In this document: positions 9,027-19,600 of the stretch, in pieces | Position numbering within the stretch: the stretch's first letter is position 1 | How the letters are laid out: each line of letters opens with the position of its first letter | Source of the DNA: Actinomycetes bacterium | GTDB lineage: Bacteria; Actinomycetota; Acidimicrobiia; Acidimicrobiales; Palsa-688 | Direction: 5' to 3' | Length of the DNA: 64,000 nt | Assembly: GCA_021850325.1 (NCBI GenBank) | Contig: JAJZMF010000048.1 | Span: 62,001 to 126,000, forward strand | Translations under genes and position numbers: made by a program | The notes under the pieces: model-generated | Database searches by the model: none | Seen by the model: the letters and a program-made list of their open reading frames with translations, nothing else | Told to the model about the DNA's origin: nothing

Positions 9027-9151
9027 ATGGTGCAACTCCTCTGCCTGTCTGGCCGGGGCCCTGCCCGGCGTACCGGGCACTCGAGCCCAGCGTGGGGGTT
9101 CAAGCAGTGCCAGAAGCTAGGTGTGCTCCCTGAACAGCGGGAGTCACCCGG

Positions 9152-9168
9152 GTTCCCACGGTGGGAAC
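9152..9168. promoter_or_regulatory. Perfect palindrome, candidate operator of the transporter operon
   Basis: GTTCCCACGGTGGGAAC has two exact 8-bp arms around one central base. It lies about 130 bp upstream of the binding-protein start (minus strand) and 160 bp upstream of the small plus-strand gene at 9329, in an intergenic region with no other function seen. Arms of this length with a one-base centre suit a dimeric repressor such as a GntR or LacI-type protein. No such regulator is encoded nearby. Confidence 0.45.
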
Positions 9169-9328
9169 ATTCGGTGAACATGCCTGTGCGGGCCCGGCGT
9201 GCGCCGGCCCGGAGGCGCTCGGGCCGGGACAGGCCCGGAAATCCTCCGCGGGCCCACAGCTTTCCCCCCTGGATGGTCACAGGGTGGCCGCCGTAGCCTC
9301 GCTGGGAAGGCTTGGAGAGGAGGCGGCC

Positions 9329-9589
9329 GTGACCTACGAGGTGACGCTGAGGTCGGTACGGGAGGACGAGGAGCGGAGCGAACTGGTCGAGGGGGCGGAC
9401 GGCTACGCGCAGGAAGGGCCGCTCACCACCTTCTTCCAGGGCCGGGACGGACGGGCTGTCCTCGACACCTGGGCCCGAAGGGTGGCCAGCTTCCGCACAG
9501 CCGACATCGTCGCAGTGCGTCTCCTGGCCGCTCAGCCGGCCGGGCTGCCGGACCGGCCCTCACCCCCGGCCCTGGCGCTGGCCCTGTGA
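9329..9589 (+). CDS. Small hypothetical protein, 86 residues
   Basis: GTG start at 9329 behind a strong GGAGAGGAGG (9314-9323). The protein begins MTYEVTLRSVREDEERSEL and contains GYAQEGPLTTFF, a compact, charged fold with no signal peptide or membrane span, and ends in a short Pro/Leu/Ala tail. It is read as real because of the good ribosome binding site, a codon bias like its neighbours and protein-like hydrophobic patterning. I do not recognise a named family. Confidence 0.6.
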   Translation: MTYEVTLRSVREDEERSELVEGADGYAQEGPLTTFFQGRDGRAVLDTWARRVASFRTADIVAVRLLAAQPAGLPDRPSPPALALAL

Positions 9590-9688
9590 GGCCACCTGCA
9601 CCTGCGGGAGCCCTGGCCCCGGGGTGCCATTGCCCGCGGCACCGGCCCCTGGTACGGTCCACCGAAAGGGCAACCTGAGGGAGAGCCG

Positions 9689-10525
9689 ATGTCCGATGAC
9701 AACGGTCGGGTGGGGCCGACCATGACGAACCAGGTCGAGCGCCGTAGGTGGAACGACCCGACCTGGTCGGCCATGTGGCCTCGGCGGGAGAGGATGACGA
9801 CCGAGGTGACCCGGTACCTCCTCGACCACCTGGCGCCGGCGAAGGGCGAACGGGTGCTCGAGATCGGCTCGGGTGGGGGTACGGCCAGCTTCGCCATCGC
9901 GGAACGCCTGGGGCACGGTTCGGTCACGGGCGCAGATATCTCGGGACCGCTGTGCGAGCTGGCCCGGCGCCGGGCAGCCGAGCGCGGCATCGCCAACGCC
10001 TCGTTCGTTGTGGCCGACGCCCAGAACGACGAGCTGCCGGGGGGGCCGTTCCACGCCGCGGCCAGCCAGTTCGGGGTCATGTTCTTCGAAGACCCGGTCA
10101 GCGCCTTCGCCAACATCCGCTCGCACGTGGTGCCCGGGGGCCGTCTGGTCTTTGTGTGCTGGTGCGACCCCGGCCGCAACCCCTGGCTCATGGCACCCAC
10201 CCTCGCCGCCTTCGCCCCGGCACCGCCGTCCCCGCCCACGGGGCGCCCCACGGGGCCGTTCAGCCTGGCCGATGCGGCCGGGACAGCCGAGCTGCTCGAG
10301 TCGGCCGGCTGGTCCGAGGTCAGCCACAAGCCCTACGAGGTGGTCGTGGCCGTCGAAAGGGGCACCATCGTCGACGACGAGATGTTCGAGGCGGTGGGCA
10401 TCGGCCCGGAACGGGTGGAGGAGGCGCGGGCAGCCGTCGAGGCGCGGATGCGCCCCCTGGCCCGTGCCGACGGCCGCTACGACGCCCCCCTGGCCTTCCA
10501 GGTCTTCAGCGCGACGGCGGCCTGA
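9689..10525 (+). CDS. Class I SAM-dependent methyltransferase
   Basis: 278 residues. The SAM-binding motif I reads VLEIGSGGGTAS at about 56-67, with an acidic residue (VTGADIS) ending strand 2 and VVADAQNDELPGGPF as motif II. This is the UbiE/CoQ5-like small-molecule methyltransferase fold; the FGVMFFEDP and VPGGRLVFVCW segments fit that group. The substrate is unknown. ATG at 9689 has GAGGGAG upstream; a TACGGT box at 9652-9657 may be its -10 element. It stands alone, convergent with the MFS gene. Confidence 0.85.
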   Translation: MSDDNGRVGPTMTNQVERRRWNDPTWSAMWPRRERMTTEVTRYLLDHLAPAKGERVLEIGSGGGTASFAIAERLGHGSVTGADISGPLCELARRRAAERGIANASFVVADAQNDELPGGPFHAAASQFGVMFFEDPVSAFANIRSHVVPGGRLVFVCWCDPGRNPWLMAPTLAAFAPAPPSPPTGRPTGPFSLADAAGTAELLESAGWSEVSHKPYEVVVAVERGTIVDDEMFEAVGIGPERVEEARAAVEARMRPLARADGRYDAPLAFQVFSATAA

Positions 10526-10537
10526 GCGGCCCGCCGG

Positions 10538-10581
10538 CCGGCTGAGCGCCACGGCCCGGGAGGAGCCCGGAGCTCAGCCGG
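10538..10581. terminator. Hairpin between convergent genes
   Basis: CCGGCTGAGC (10538-10547) and GCTCAGCCGG (10572-10581) form a perfect 10-bp stem with a 24-base loop that itself can fold. It sits between the methyltransferase stop and the MFS stop, and the right arm covers the MFS stop codon. No T run follows, as is common for terminators in very GC-rich genomes. It would work on both strands. Confidence 0.5.
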
Positions 10582-11914
10582 TCCCGGGATCAGCAGCCAC
10601 TTTTAGCGGCGCGCTCTGGAGATGGGCGGTGGCGGGACCACCGGCCAGTCCCCGCCACCCGGCCAGGGCGCTCGCCAGCATGGCCACGCCGGCGAGCCCG
10701 AAGCCCTCCCGGGCACCGAGCGCGCCACCTCCCCAGGTGGCCACGGCCCCCACCGCCATGCTCGTCAGGGGGTAGGCCCCGGGCAACGCCATGGTCCAGG
10801 CGCCCATGGCGCGGCCGCGCATGCCCGGCTCGGTGCGGAGCTGGACCAGGGTGTTGGCAAGGGCTATGAACCAGATGGACAGGAGCCCGGCCAGAGCCAG
10901 CCCGCCGTAGAGCAACCACAGCGCGGGTGCCGCCGCGGTCAGGCAGACCTCGGCGCCGGTCGCCGCCAACAGGGCCCGGACCAGCCGGGCACGGGGCCTG
11001 CTGCCGCTGGACCCTGCCATCAGCGCCCCGAAGAGGGCACCCACCCCGAAGGCCGCCATCATCGTGCCGAAGCCCTCCGGCCCCACGTGGAAGGCCCTCG
11101 TGGCCATCAAGGGCAACGTGCTGCCCATGTTGAAGAGCATCCCTCCGGACACGGCGGCGAGGAGGCAGGCGCGTACCGTCGGGTGGCGCCAGGCGTACGC
11201 CATGCCCTCCAGCACGTGCCGGCCGGCGCGGGTGGGCCCGGCCTGTCGGGCCGGCCCCCAACCCCTGCGGTGGACAAGGCCCACCACCACCACCAGCGGC
11301 GGGACGAAGCTGGCAGCGTTGACGAAGAAACAGGCTGCCACCCCGGTGGTGGCCAGCAGGGCTCCTCCGAGCGACGGCCCGAGAACCCGCGAGGTGTTGA
11401 TCACCACTTCGTTGAGGCCAACGGCGCTGGCCACCCGCTCCGTGCCCACCAGGTCGACCACGAAAACCTGTCGAGCCGGGGCATCGAGCATGTTGACCAC
11501 CCCCGTGGCGAGGGCAACGGCGAAGACGGCCCACACCGGGGACCTGCCGGTGGCCACCAGGGCCCCCATCAGGACGCTGAGGACGATGAAAGCCGACTGG
11601 GTGAAGACGAGGGTACGTCGGCGGTCGAAGCGGTCCACGACCGAGCCCGCCCAGGCACCCGCCAGCAGCGAGGGGGCGAAGTTGAAGGTGGCGGTCAGGG
11701 CAAGCAGGAAGGCGCTCCCGGTCAGCCGGAGTACGAGCCAGGACTGAGCCACGGCCTGTGTCATGTTGCCGGAGGACGACAGGACCTGGGCCACGAACCA
11801 CCAGCGGTAGGAGCGCGTCCGGAGAGCGTCAAGAGCCGTCGCGCTCCTCACCCGGTCACGCCGACCCGGCGCGGTCCCCTCGCTGGCACGCACGCTCGGG
11901 CCGGTGGTCTCCAC
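10574..11914 (-). CDS. MFS transporter, EntS/MFS_3-like
   Basis: 446 residues from a GTG at 11914, chosen because a TACCCT box lies seven bases upstream, matching the leaderless pattern in this window; an in-frame ATG at 11974 is less likely. About 12 membrane spans. The N-terminal LRTRSYRWWFVAQVLSSSGNMTQ and the cytoplasmic loop GSVVDRFDRRRTLV are typical of the enterobactin-exporter-like MFS_3 group. Predicted proton-driven exporter of an unknown small molecule. Confidence 0.85.
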   Translation of the reverse strand: METTGPSVRASEGTAPGRRDRVRSATALDALRTRSYRWWFVAQVLSSSGNMTQAVAQSWLVLRLTGSAFLLALTATFNFAPSLLAGAWAGSVVDRFDRRRTLVFTQSAFIVLSVLMGALVATGRSPVWAVFAVALATGVVNMLDAPARQVFVVDLVGTERVASAVGLNEVVINTSRVLGPSLGGALLATTGVAACFFVNAASFVPPLVVVVGLVHRRGWGPARQAGPTRAGRHVLEGMAYAWRHPTVRACLLAAVSGGMLFNMGSTLPLMATRAFHVGPEGFGTMMAAFGVGALFGALMAGSSGSRPRARLVRALLAATGAEVCLTAAAPALWLLYGGLALAGLLSIWFIALANTLVQLRTEPGMRGRAMGAWTMALPGAYPLTSMAVGAVATWGGGALGAREGFGLAGVAMLASALAGWRGLAGGPATAHLQSAPLKVAADPGTG

Positions 11915-11921
11915 CCGGCCC

Positions 11922-11927
11922 AGGGTA
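11922..11927 (-). promoter_or_regulatory. Leaderless -10 box of the MFS gene
   Basis: TACCCT, seven bases before the GTG start. Same arrangement as at eight other genes in the window. Confidence 0.45.
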
Positions 11928-11995
11928 GAGCAGGGCCTGCGAGGGCCACTACCGCCCCGGGCCGGCCACTGCACGGGCCTACCCTCAGGCCACTG

Positions 11996-14736
<2,741 letters not shown>

Positions 14737-14988
14737 TGTCGCCTCCCGAGCTCGACCCGCCTGATGCTACCAGGGCGCGCCGCAACTTTCGGCGACCCGA
14801 ACCGGTCGGGCGCGGACTGCCGCGGTCACCGTGGCCCTCCGGGGCCACAGACAGTCCCGGGCCTGCGTGCAGGCATGCCACTACCTCCCTCGGAAGTGCC
14901 CTGGCCCTGGAACGACTTCCCCAATCGCTATATGATCTTTTTGGAGAGCTCCGGGCTCGGGAAGCTGCGAGACGAAAGGAGCACTACG

Positions 14989-15639
14989 ATGCGCGGACAA
15001 CGTCCCCGTCTGAAGGGTGCACTATTAGCGGCAACTGCGGGCATTTCTTTGGCCGCACTACTGGGTGCCTGTGCAGCGCCGCTACCACCCGGGTTGCTGC
15101 CACCGAACGATGTGGTACCGCCTGGCCAGGGTAAACCACCCGTTCTATCGAAGTACCTGGTCCCCTACACCTCGATGGTCCAGGCAGACCCTATGTGGTC
15201 CAAGCAGGCCCCGCCCACGGTGCACATCACGCCACCGAAAGGCTGTGATATGGCTACCACCGATTACGCGCAATTGACTGTGCCCGAGGTCTACGAGGTG
15301 CTGATCGGCTGTCCCACGAGCGGCGACATCAAAGTGCTGTACTCGCAGGTGAGGTGGGGCACCCTGACAACGGCCGGCTGGGAGCAGAGCGCCGGGTACG
15401 GTAGTTACGGCGAGGCGTCGCGCGCTTTTGTCCAGGCGTACACCGAACCAGGGCTCGGTACTTGTTGGACCTACCTCGACTTCTTCAGGTACCAGGACAT
15501 ATTCGGGGTGTCCGGGTACTGCGACCAGACCTCCAACACGCCGCTCCCTGCTATCAAGGCGGCAGCCAGGCAATGGACCGGATCTGTACTGCACCAGATC
15601 CAGCACGCGGACAACGCCGGCAAGAAGATAGTCATCTGA
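14989..15639 (+). CDS. Predicted lipoprotein, function unknown
   Basis: 216 residues, ATG at 14989 with AAAGGAG seven bases upstream. The signal peptide MRGQRPRLKG plus hydrophobic core ends in LLGAC, a lipobox giving lipid-modified C28. The mature part starts Pro-rich, then forms a compact domain of about 150 residues with four Cys (GCDMATTDY, IGCPTSGD, GTCWTYLD, SGYCDQTS), suggesting two disulfides outside the membrane. No known family recognised. A TATGAT at 14931-14936 may be its -10 box. Codon use is slightly more A/T-rich than neighbours. Confidence 0.78.
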   Translation: MRGQRPRLKGALLAATAGISLAALLGACAAPLPPGLLPPNDVVPPGQGKPPVLSKYLVPYTSMVQADPMWSKQAPPTVHITPPKGCDMATTDYAQLTVPEVYEVLIGCPTSGDIKVLYSQVRWGTLTTAGWEQSAGYGSYGEASRAFVQAYTEPGLGTCWTYLDFFRYQDIFGVSGYCDQTSNTPLPAIKAAARQWTGSVLHQIQHADNAGKKIVI

Positions 15640-16246
15640 CCGCAGCGCCGGCCGCCGGTGTGCCAGGGCCCGCGCCATCGTGGCGTCGCCGCCGACGTGG
15701 CTGTTGTGACCCGGAGCTCAACGCGCCCGGGGACGCGGACGGCACCGGCCATACGCGAGCCGAGACCGGGCACCCGCACAACAAGAGCGCCGGCGTACTT
15801 GCCGTGACATTGCAGGGCGAACAATTGAGCCCGGGCTCACAGGGCGCGGCCGACCGGTCTGGCCCCCAGCCGGGCCGACGGGCCCTTATCACCGTGGCCC
15901 GGGAGGGCCGTGGGCGGGTCAACCCGGTGCGGTCTGGCAAGCGGCCCTGCCTGCGTGGCCGGCTCTCTGCTGAAGACCTCAGGCGCCCCACTGCCCCGGG
16001 TGCCAGGCCAATGCCCGGCAAATGCCCGCGGCCCCGGGCTTTACAGGGCCGGGCTCCATGGTGCCGTCCAAAGCACCCTGTCGGCCTGCTGGACGAAAGG
16101 GTGACCGTGAAGCCCGTGCCCAGTGCCGCGGTGCAGACAGCCGGACGGAGGAGAACCAACCAGGTCCCAGCCACCGCAGGGGCCCCACTTGTCGGCCTCT
16201 GTGCCCAACTGCCTCCCCGCAGGCCAATGACCTGCGGGAACAAGCG
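15640..16246. other. Intergenic stretch, no gene recognised
   Basis: About 600 bp between the lipoprotein gene and tRNA-Pro. Long open frames exist on both strands but they are Pro/Arg/Gly-rich, lack good ribosome binding sites and show no domain pattern, as expected of chance frames in GC-rich DNA. No clear RNA gene or repeat seen. Confidence 0.5.
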
Positions 16247-16320
16247 TCGGGCGGGCGGGACTTGAACCCGCGACCCCCAGACCCCCAGTCTGGTGCGCTA
16301 CCAAACTGCGCCACCGCCCG
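16247..16320 (-). tRNA. tRNA-Pro (anticodon GGG)
   Basis: 74 nt. The 7-bp acceptor stem CGGGCGG/CCGCCCG, the D arm with GCGC/GCGC, the anticodon stem CCAGA/TCTGG around a CTGGGGG loop, and the T arm GCGGG-TTCAAGT-CCCGC all pair. Anticodon GGG reads CCC and CCU Pro codons. Discriminator base is A. The 3' CCA is not encoded, so it must be added by the CCA enzyme. Confidence 0.95.
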
Positions 16321-16533
16321 TGTGGTGCGAGTGACGAGGCTACCAGGTCCGCCGGGTACCCCGGGACGGCTTGCCCGTTGCCGGGTGGGCCGAGGGAGGC
16401 GCAGCACCGGCAACTGCCTGGTGCCTGCCTACCGGCCTGGGCAGCGGGCCTGTGCCCGGCCGGGGCTCACCGGAGGGTTGCCGAGAGAGCCACCTTTGGG
16501 CCCCTCCCGTCGCTGCCCCCGGTCCTCAGGCGG

Positions 16534-16824
16534 TCAGAGGTGCTTGGGCAGCCATTCGATCAACCAGTAGATCCGGTAGACCATGTAGCCGGCCACCCCC
16601 ACCACCAGGAGCTTGAAGTGCCACGGCGCACCTTTGGCACGGGTGGGTGGCCGGGCCGCCGACGTGCGAGCTCCATCGGCGCCGGGCTCGGCCGTGGTGG
16701 CGCCCAGGGGGATGCCGCCCACCGGGGCCGCTTCGCGGACCAGGGACCTCCCGCAGCGCGGACAGGAACCGTCCACCAGCTCGGGTTGGTTCCAGAACTT
16801 GCTGCAGTCGTCGCACCAGGGCAA
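16534..16824 (-). CDS. Zinc-ribbon single-span membrane protein
   Basis: 96 residues. TTG start at 16824 with GGAGG nine bases before it. The N-terminus MPWCDDCSKFWNQ and GSCPRCG gives two CxxC pairs (C4, C7, C21, C24), a zinc ribbon. A flexible middle leads to a membrane span at about 70-90 (LLVVGVAGYMVYRIYWLI). Similar short zinc-ribbon/TM proteins occur in Acidimicrobiia; the role is unknown. It stands divergent from the phosphatase gene. Confidence 0.75.
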   Translation of the reverse strand: MPWCDDCSKFWNQPELVDGSCPRCGRSLVREAAPVGGIPLGATTAEPGADGARTSAARPPTRAKGAPWHFKLLVVGVAGYMVYRIYWLIEWLPKHL

Positions 16825-16935
16825 TCCAGCGGGCCTCCGGGGACCAGGCTACGCCGTGCGCGCTGCCTCCTGACGCCGAGCGGTGAGCAGCGCCTCGGCG
16901 CGGGTGGGCCATTGAGCCACCGCCCGTTTGCCCGT

Positions 16936-16941
16936 TAGCCT
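16936..16941 (+). promoter_or_regulatory. Leaderless -10 box of the PP2C gene
   Basis: TAGCCT, six bases before the ATG at 16948; no ribosome binding site is present. Confidence 0.5.
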
Positions 16942-16947
16942 CGTCCC

Positions 16948-18096
16948 ATGCCCGTCCTCGGCTCGTGGCCGGACATCGTCGGTGCCTCGAGCGCCGGCAC
17001 GGGTAGTTTCCTGGCCCAGCCCTGGCTGGCGGCAGTGGCCCTGCTCTGTGCCATCGCCGCCCTCGTATGGGGCAGGGCCGCCGCCCGCCTGGCCCGGGCG
17101 GCCGAGCGCATCGAGAGAGAGACCGCCTCCTCGGGTACCTCCGGCGAGGCGGCGCGGCTCGCCCGCACCGCTTACCGCAAGGACTTCCATGCGGCAGCGC
17201 TCTACGGCTGCCTGGCCGCCGGCTTCGGCCTCGCTTCCCTGTCCACTTCGCCCTGGTTCCAGGTGCTGCTGCTCACGACCAGCGTGCCGGCCGTCCTCTC
17301 CCTGCGTTACGCCCCGCGCTTCCTGGCCGAGGCCCGCCTGGCCGAGCAGCGGTCCCGCCTGGAACGGCGGGCGGAGGAGGTGCTGGCCCAGGACCAGCTG
17401 GCTCCGCAGCGTTGGGCGGCCCGCCTGGCACCTGCCACGCTGCCCGCCTACGACGGCTTCGACATCGGCTGGGTGTACGAGCCCGGCACCGGCATGATGG
17501 CCGGTGACTTCTACGACGTCTTCCCAACCGGGCCGCGCCGTCTGGCTGTGGTCATCGGCGACGTTGCCGGTCACGGCCTGGAGCCGTCGATCACGGCCTT
17601 CCAGGTCAAGCACATCCTGCGCATCTTCCTGCGCCAGTACCGCGACCCGGCACAGGCGCTCGAGGAGCTCAACAAGACTGTCTCCACCCTGGGCCGGCCC
17701 GAGGACATGGTCTCGGTGTGCATCGTCGTCTTCGACACCGAGGCGGGTACGTTGCGCCACGCCTCCGCCGGCCACCCTCCGGCCTTTGTCTGGCACCGGG
17801 GCGAGATGGCAACCCTGGCCGCCACCGGGCCCCTGCTGGCGCTCGACGCCGGAGCCGGTTACTTCTCCCGCGACCTGCCCCTGGACATCGGCGACCTCGT
17901 GGTGCTCTACACCGACGGGCTCACCGAGGCCCGCTCGGGTGGGCAGCTGTTCGGAGAGGAGAGGGTGGCCCACATCGTCCGCCGTGACCCGGGCCAGGAG
18001 ACGACGGTGATCTGCAAGACGCTGCTCGAAGCAGCGAGGGACTTCGCCTCCCCCCTGCTCGACGACGTAGCCATAATGGCCATCCGTCGCGTCTGA
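16948..18096 (+). CDS. Membrane PP2C/SpoIIE-type serine phosphatase
   Basis: 382 residues. N-terminal membrane spans at about 25-45, 90-110 and 115-130 surround a short coiled linker (RAAERIERE). The catalytic PP2C_SpoIIE domain starts near residue 170 (GFDIGWVYEPGTGMMAGDFYDVF) and contains metal-binding Asp in GDFYD, GDVAGHG and, near the C-terminus, DDVAIM, plus YTDGLTEAR. All core motifs are intact, so it should dephosphorylate Ser/Thr, usually an anti-anti-sigma factor (RsbU-like logic). No partner anti-sigma gene lies nearby. Confidence 0.9.
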   Translation: MPVLGSWPDIVGASSAGTGSFLAQPWLAAVALLCAIAALVWGRAAARLARAAERIERETASSGTSGEAARLARTAYRKDFHAAALYGCLAAGFGLASLSTSPWFQVLLLTTSVPAVLSLRYAPRFLAEARLAEQRSRLERRAEEVLAQDQLAPQRWAARLAPATLPAYDGFDIGWVYEPGTGMMAGDFYDVFPTGPRRLAVVIGDVAGHGLEPSITAFQVKHILRIFLRQYRDPAQALEELNKTVSTLGRPEDMVSVCIVVFDTEAGTLRHASAGHPPAFVWHRGEMATLAATGPLLALDAGAGYFSRDLPLDIGDLVVLYTDGLTEARSGGQLFGEERVAHIVRRDPGQETTVICKTLLEAARDFASPLLDDVAIMAIRRV

Positions 18097-18178
18097 CCCC
18101 CGGCCCGGTGCGTCGCTGCCCGGCCGCCCGGTCACGGCAGGGGGTTGGCGCCAGGACGCCCTGGACGGACCGGTGCGC

Positions 18179-19600
18179 CTAGTCTCCCCGCTGGCGGGTG
18201 CGGAGCTTGAGCGGCGTCGCCCCCAGCTCGAACCGTTCACGCAAGGACCGCTCGAGGTAGCGCAGGTAGGTGGGCGGCAGGTGCTTGGACGTGAAGAGGG
18301 TGAACGTGGGCGGGTCCGTGGCCCCCTGGGTGGCGTAGAGCACGCGGGCACCGTGGGGGGCGGGGTGGGCCGCCTGGGCCTCGGCCAGGGCGCGGTTGAG
18401 CAGGCCGGTGGGCACGCGCTTGCGGTAAGCCTCCACTGCGCCGGCCAGGGCCGGGTAGAGCCGGTGCACGCTGCGGCCTGTCTTGGCGCTCAGTTCGAGC
18501 ACGGGGGCGTACGACACGAACCCCAGCATGTCCGCCACCTGGTCCCTGACCTCCTGGCGGGCTTCGGCGTCGAGCAGGTCCCACTTGTTGAGCACGACCA
18601 CGACCGGGTTGCCGGCGGCGTCCACGCGCTCGGCCAGCCTCTGGTCCTGGCGCGTCACCCCCTGTGTGGCGTCGATCACCAGCAGGGTCAGCTGCGCCTG
18701 GTCGATGGCCTGCAGCGCCCTGACCATCGAGTAGAACTCCGCGCCCTCGGCCTCGTGCGCCCGCCGGCGCATGCCGGCCGTGTCCACGAACCGTACGGGC
18801 CCCTCGGGTGACATGACGACCGTGTCGACCGTGTCCCGCGTGGTGCCGGGCATGTCGTGCACGATCGAGCGTTCGTCCCCGATCAGGCGGTTGAAGAGAG
18901 TGGACTTGCCCACATTGGGCCTACCGACGATGGCGACCGAGAGGGGCTGGGGCCCGTCGCCCGGCGGCCAGGGCTCCTCGGAGGGTGGCCCGATGTCCTC
19001 GGCCTGCCCGCTGCTGCCGGGGCCGTTCGGCGCCACCGGGCCCTGTGGCCCCGGGCCCTCGGCCGGCAGCAACGCCACAAGGGCGTCCAGGAGGTCGCCC
19101 GTCCCCCGGCCGTGCAGGGCCGAGACGGGCCAGGGCTGAGGGAAGCCCAGGCCGGCGAACTCCCATATCGCCGTCTCCCGGGCCTGGTTGTCGACCTTGT
19201 TCACGGCCAGCACCACCGGGCGCCCGGAGCGGAGCAGCAGGCGAGCCACCTGGGCGTCCTCCTCGGTCGGCCCCACTGTGCCGTCCACGACAAAAAGGAC
19301 GACGTCCGCCTCTGCCACCGCCCTCTGGGCCTGGGCCGAGACCAGCTTGTCCAGGGGCAGGCCGCCGGCCTGCCAACCACCGGTGTCCACGAGGTGGAAG
19401 GCCCGCCCGTTCCAGTCCGCCTCGAGCACCTTGCGGTCACGGGTGACGCCGGGCCGCTCCTCCACGATCGCCTCCCGCCGGCCCACTACCCGGTTGACCA
19501 GGGTCGACTTGCCGACGTTGGGGCGGCCCACCACGGCGACCACGGGCAACGTGGCGCCGCCGGGCCCGGGCCGGGCCTGTCCGGCTACCGGTGCGCTCAT
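18179..19600 (-). CDS. der: Ribosome-associated GTPase Der (EngA)
   Basis: 473 residues from the ATG at 19600, which overlaps the DUF512 stop as ATGA. Two GTPase domains in tandem: GRPNVGKS at about 25-32 with TRDR, DTGGW and NKVD, and a second GRPNVGKS near 228 with DTAG and NKWD. A Pro/Gly-rich linker of about 40 residues separates them. The C-terminal KH-like domain ends the protein. Required for 50S subunit assembly. Coupled with DUF512, a frequent neighbour. Confidence 0.95.
   Translation of the reverse strand: MSAPVAGQARPGPGGATLPVVAVVGRPNVGKSTLVNRVVGRREAIVEERPGVTRDRKVLEADWNGRAFHLVDTGGWQAGGLPLDKLVSAQAQRAVAEADVVLFVVDGTVGPTEEDAQVARLLLRSGRPVVLAVNKVDNQARETAIWEFAGLGFPQPWPVSALHGRGTGDLLDALVALLPAEGPGPQGPVAPNGPGSSGQAEDIGPPSEEPWPPGDGPQPLSVAIVGRPNVGKSTLFNRLIGDERSIVHDMPGTTRDTVDTVVMSPEGPVRFVDTAGMRRRAHEAEGAEFYSMVRALQAIDQAQLTLLVIDATQGVTRQDQRLAERVDAAGNPVVVVLNKWDLLDAEARQEVRDQVADMLGFVSYAPVLELSAKTGRSVHRLYPALAGAVEAYRKRVPTGLLNRALAEAQAAHPAPHGARVLYATQGATDPPTFTLFTSKHLPPTYLRYLERSLRERFELGATPLKLRTRQRGD

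Noticed and set aside
15640-16246. Open frames of about 200 residues on both strands
   Set aside because: Simple composition, no start signals, no protein-like hydrophobic pattern.
16247-16320. tRNA-Pro as an integration site of a genomic island
   Set aside because: No integrase or repeated tRNA 3' end is seen on either side within the window.
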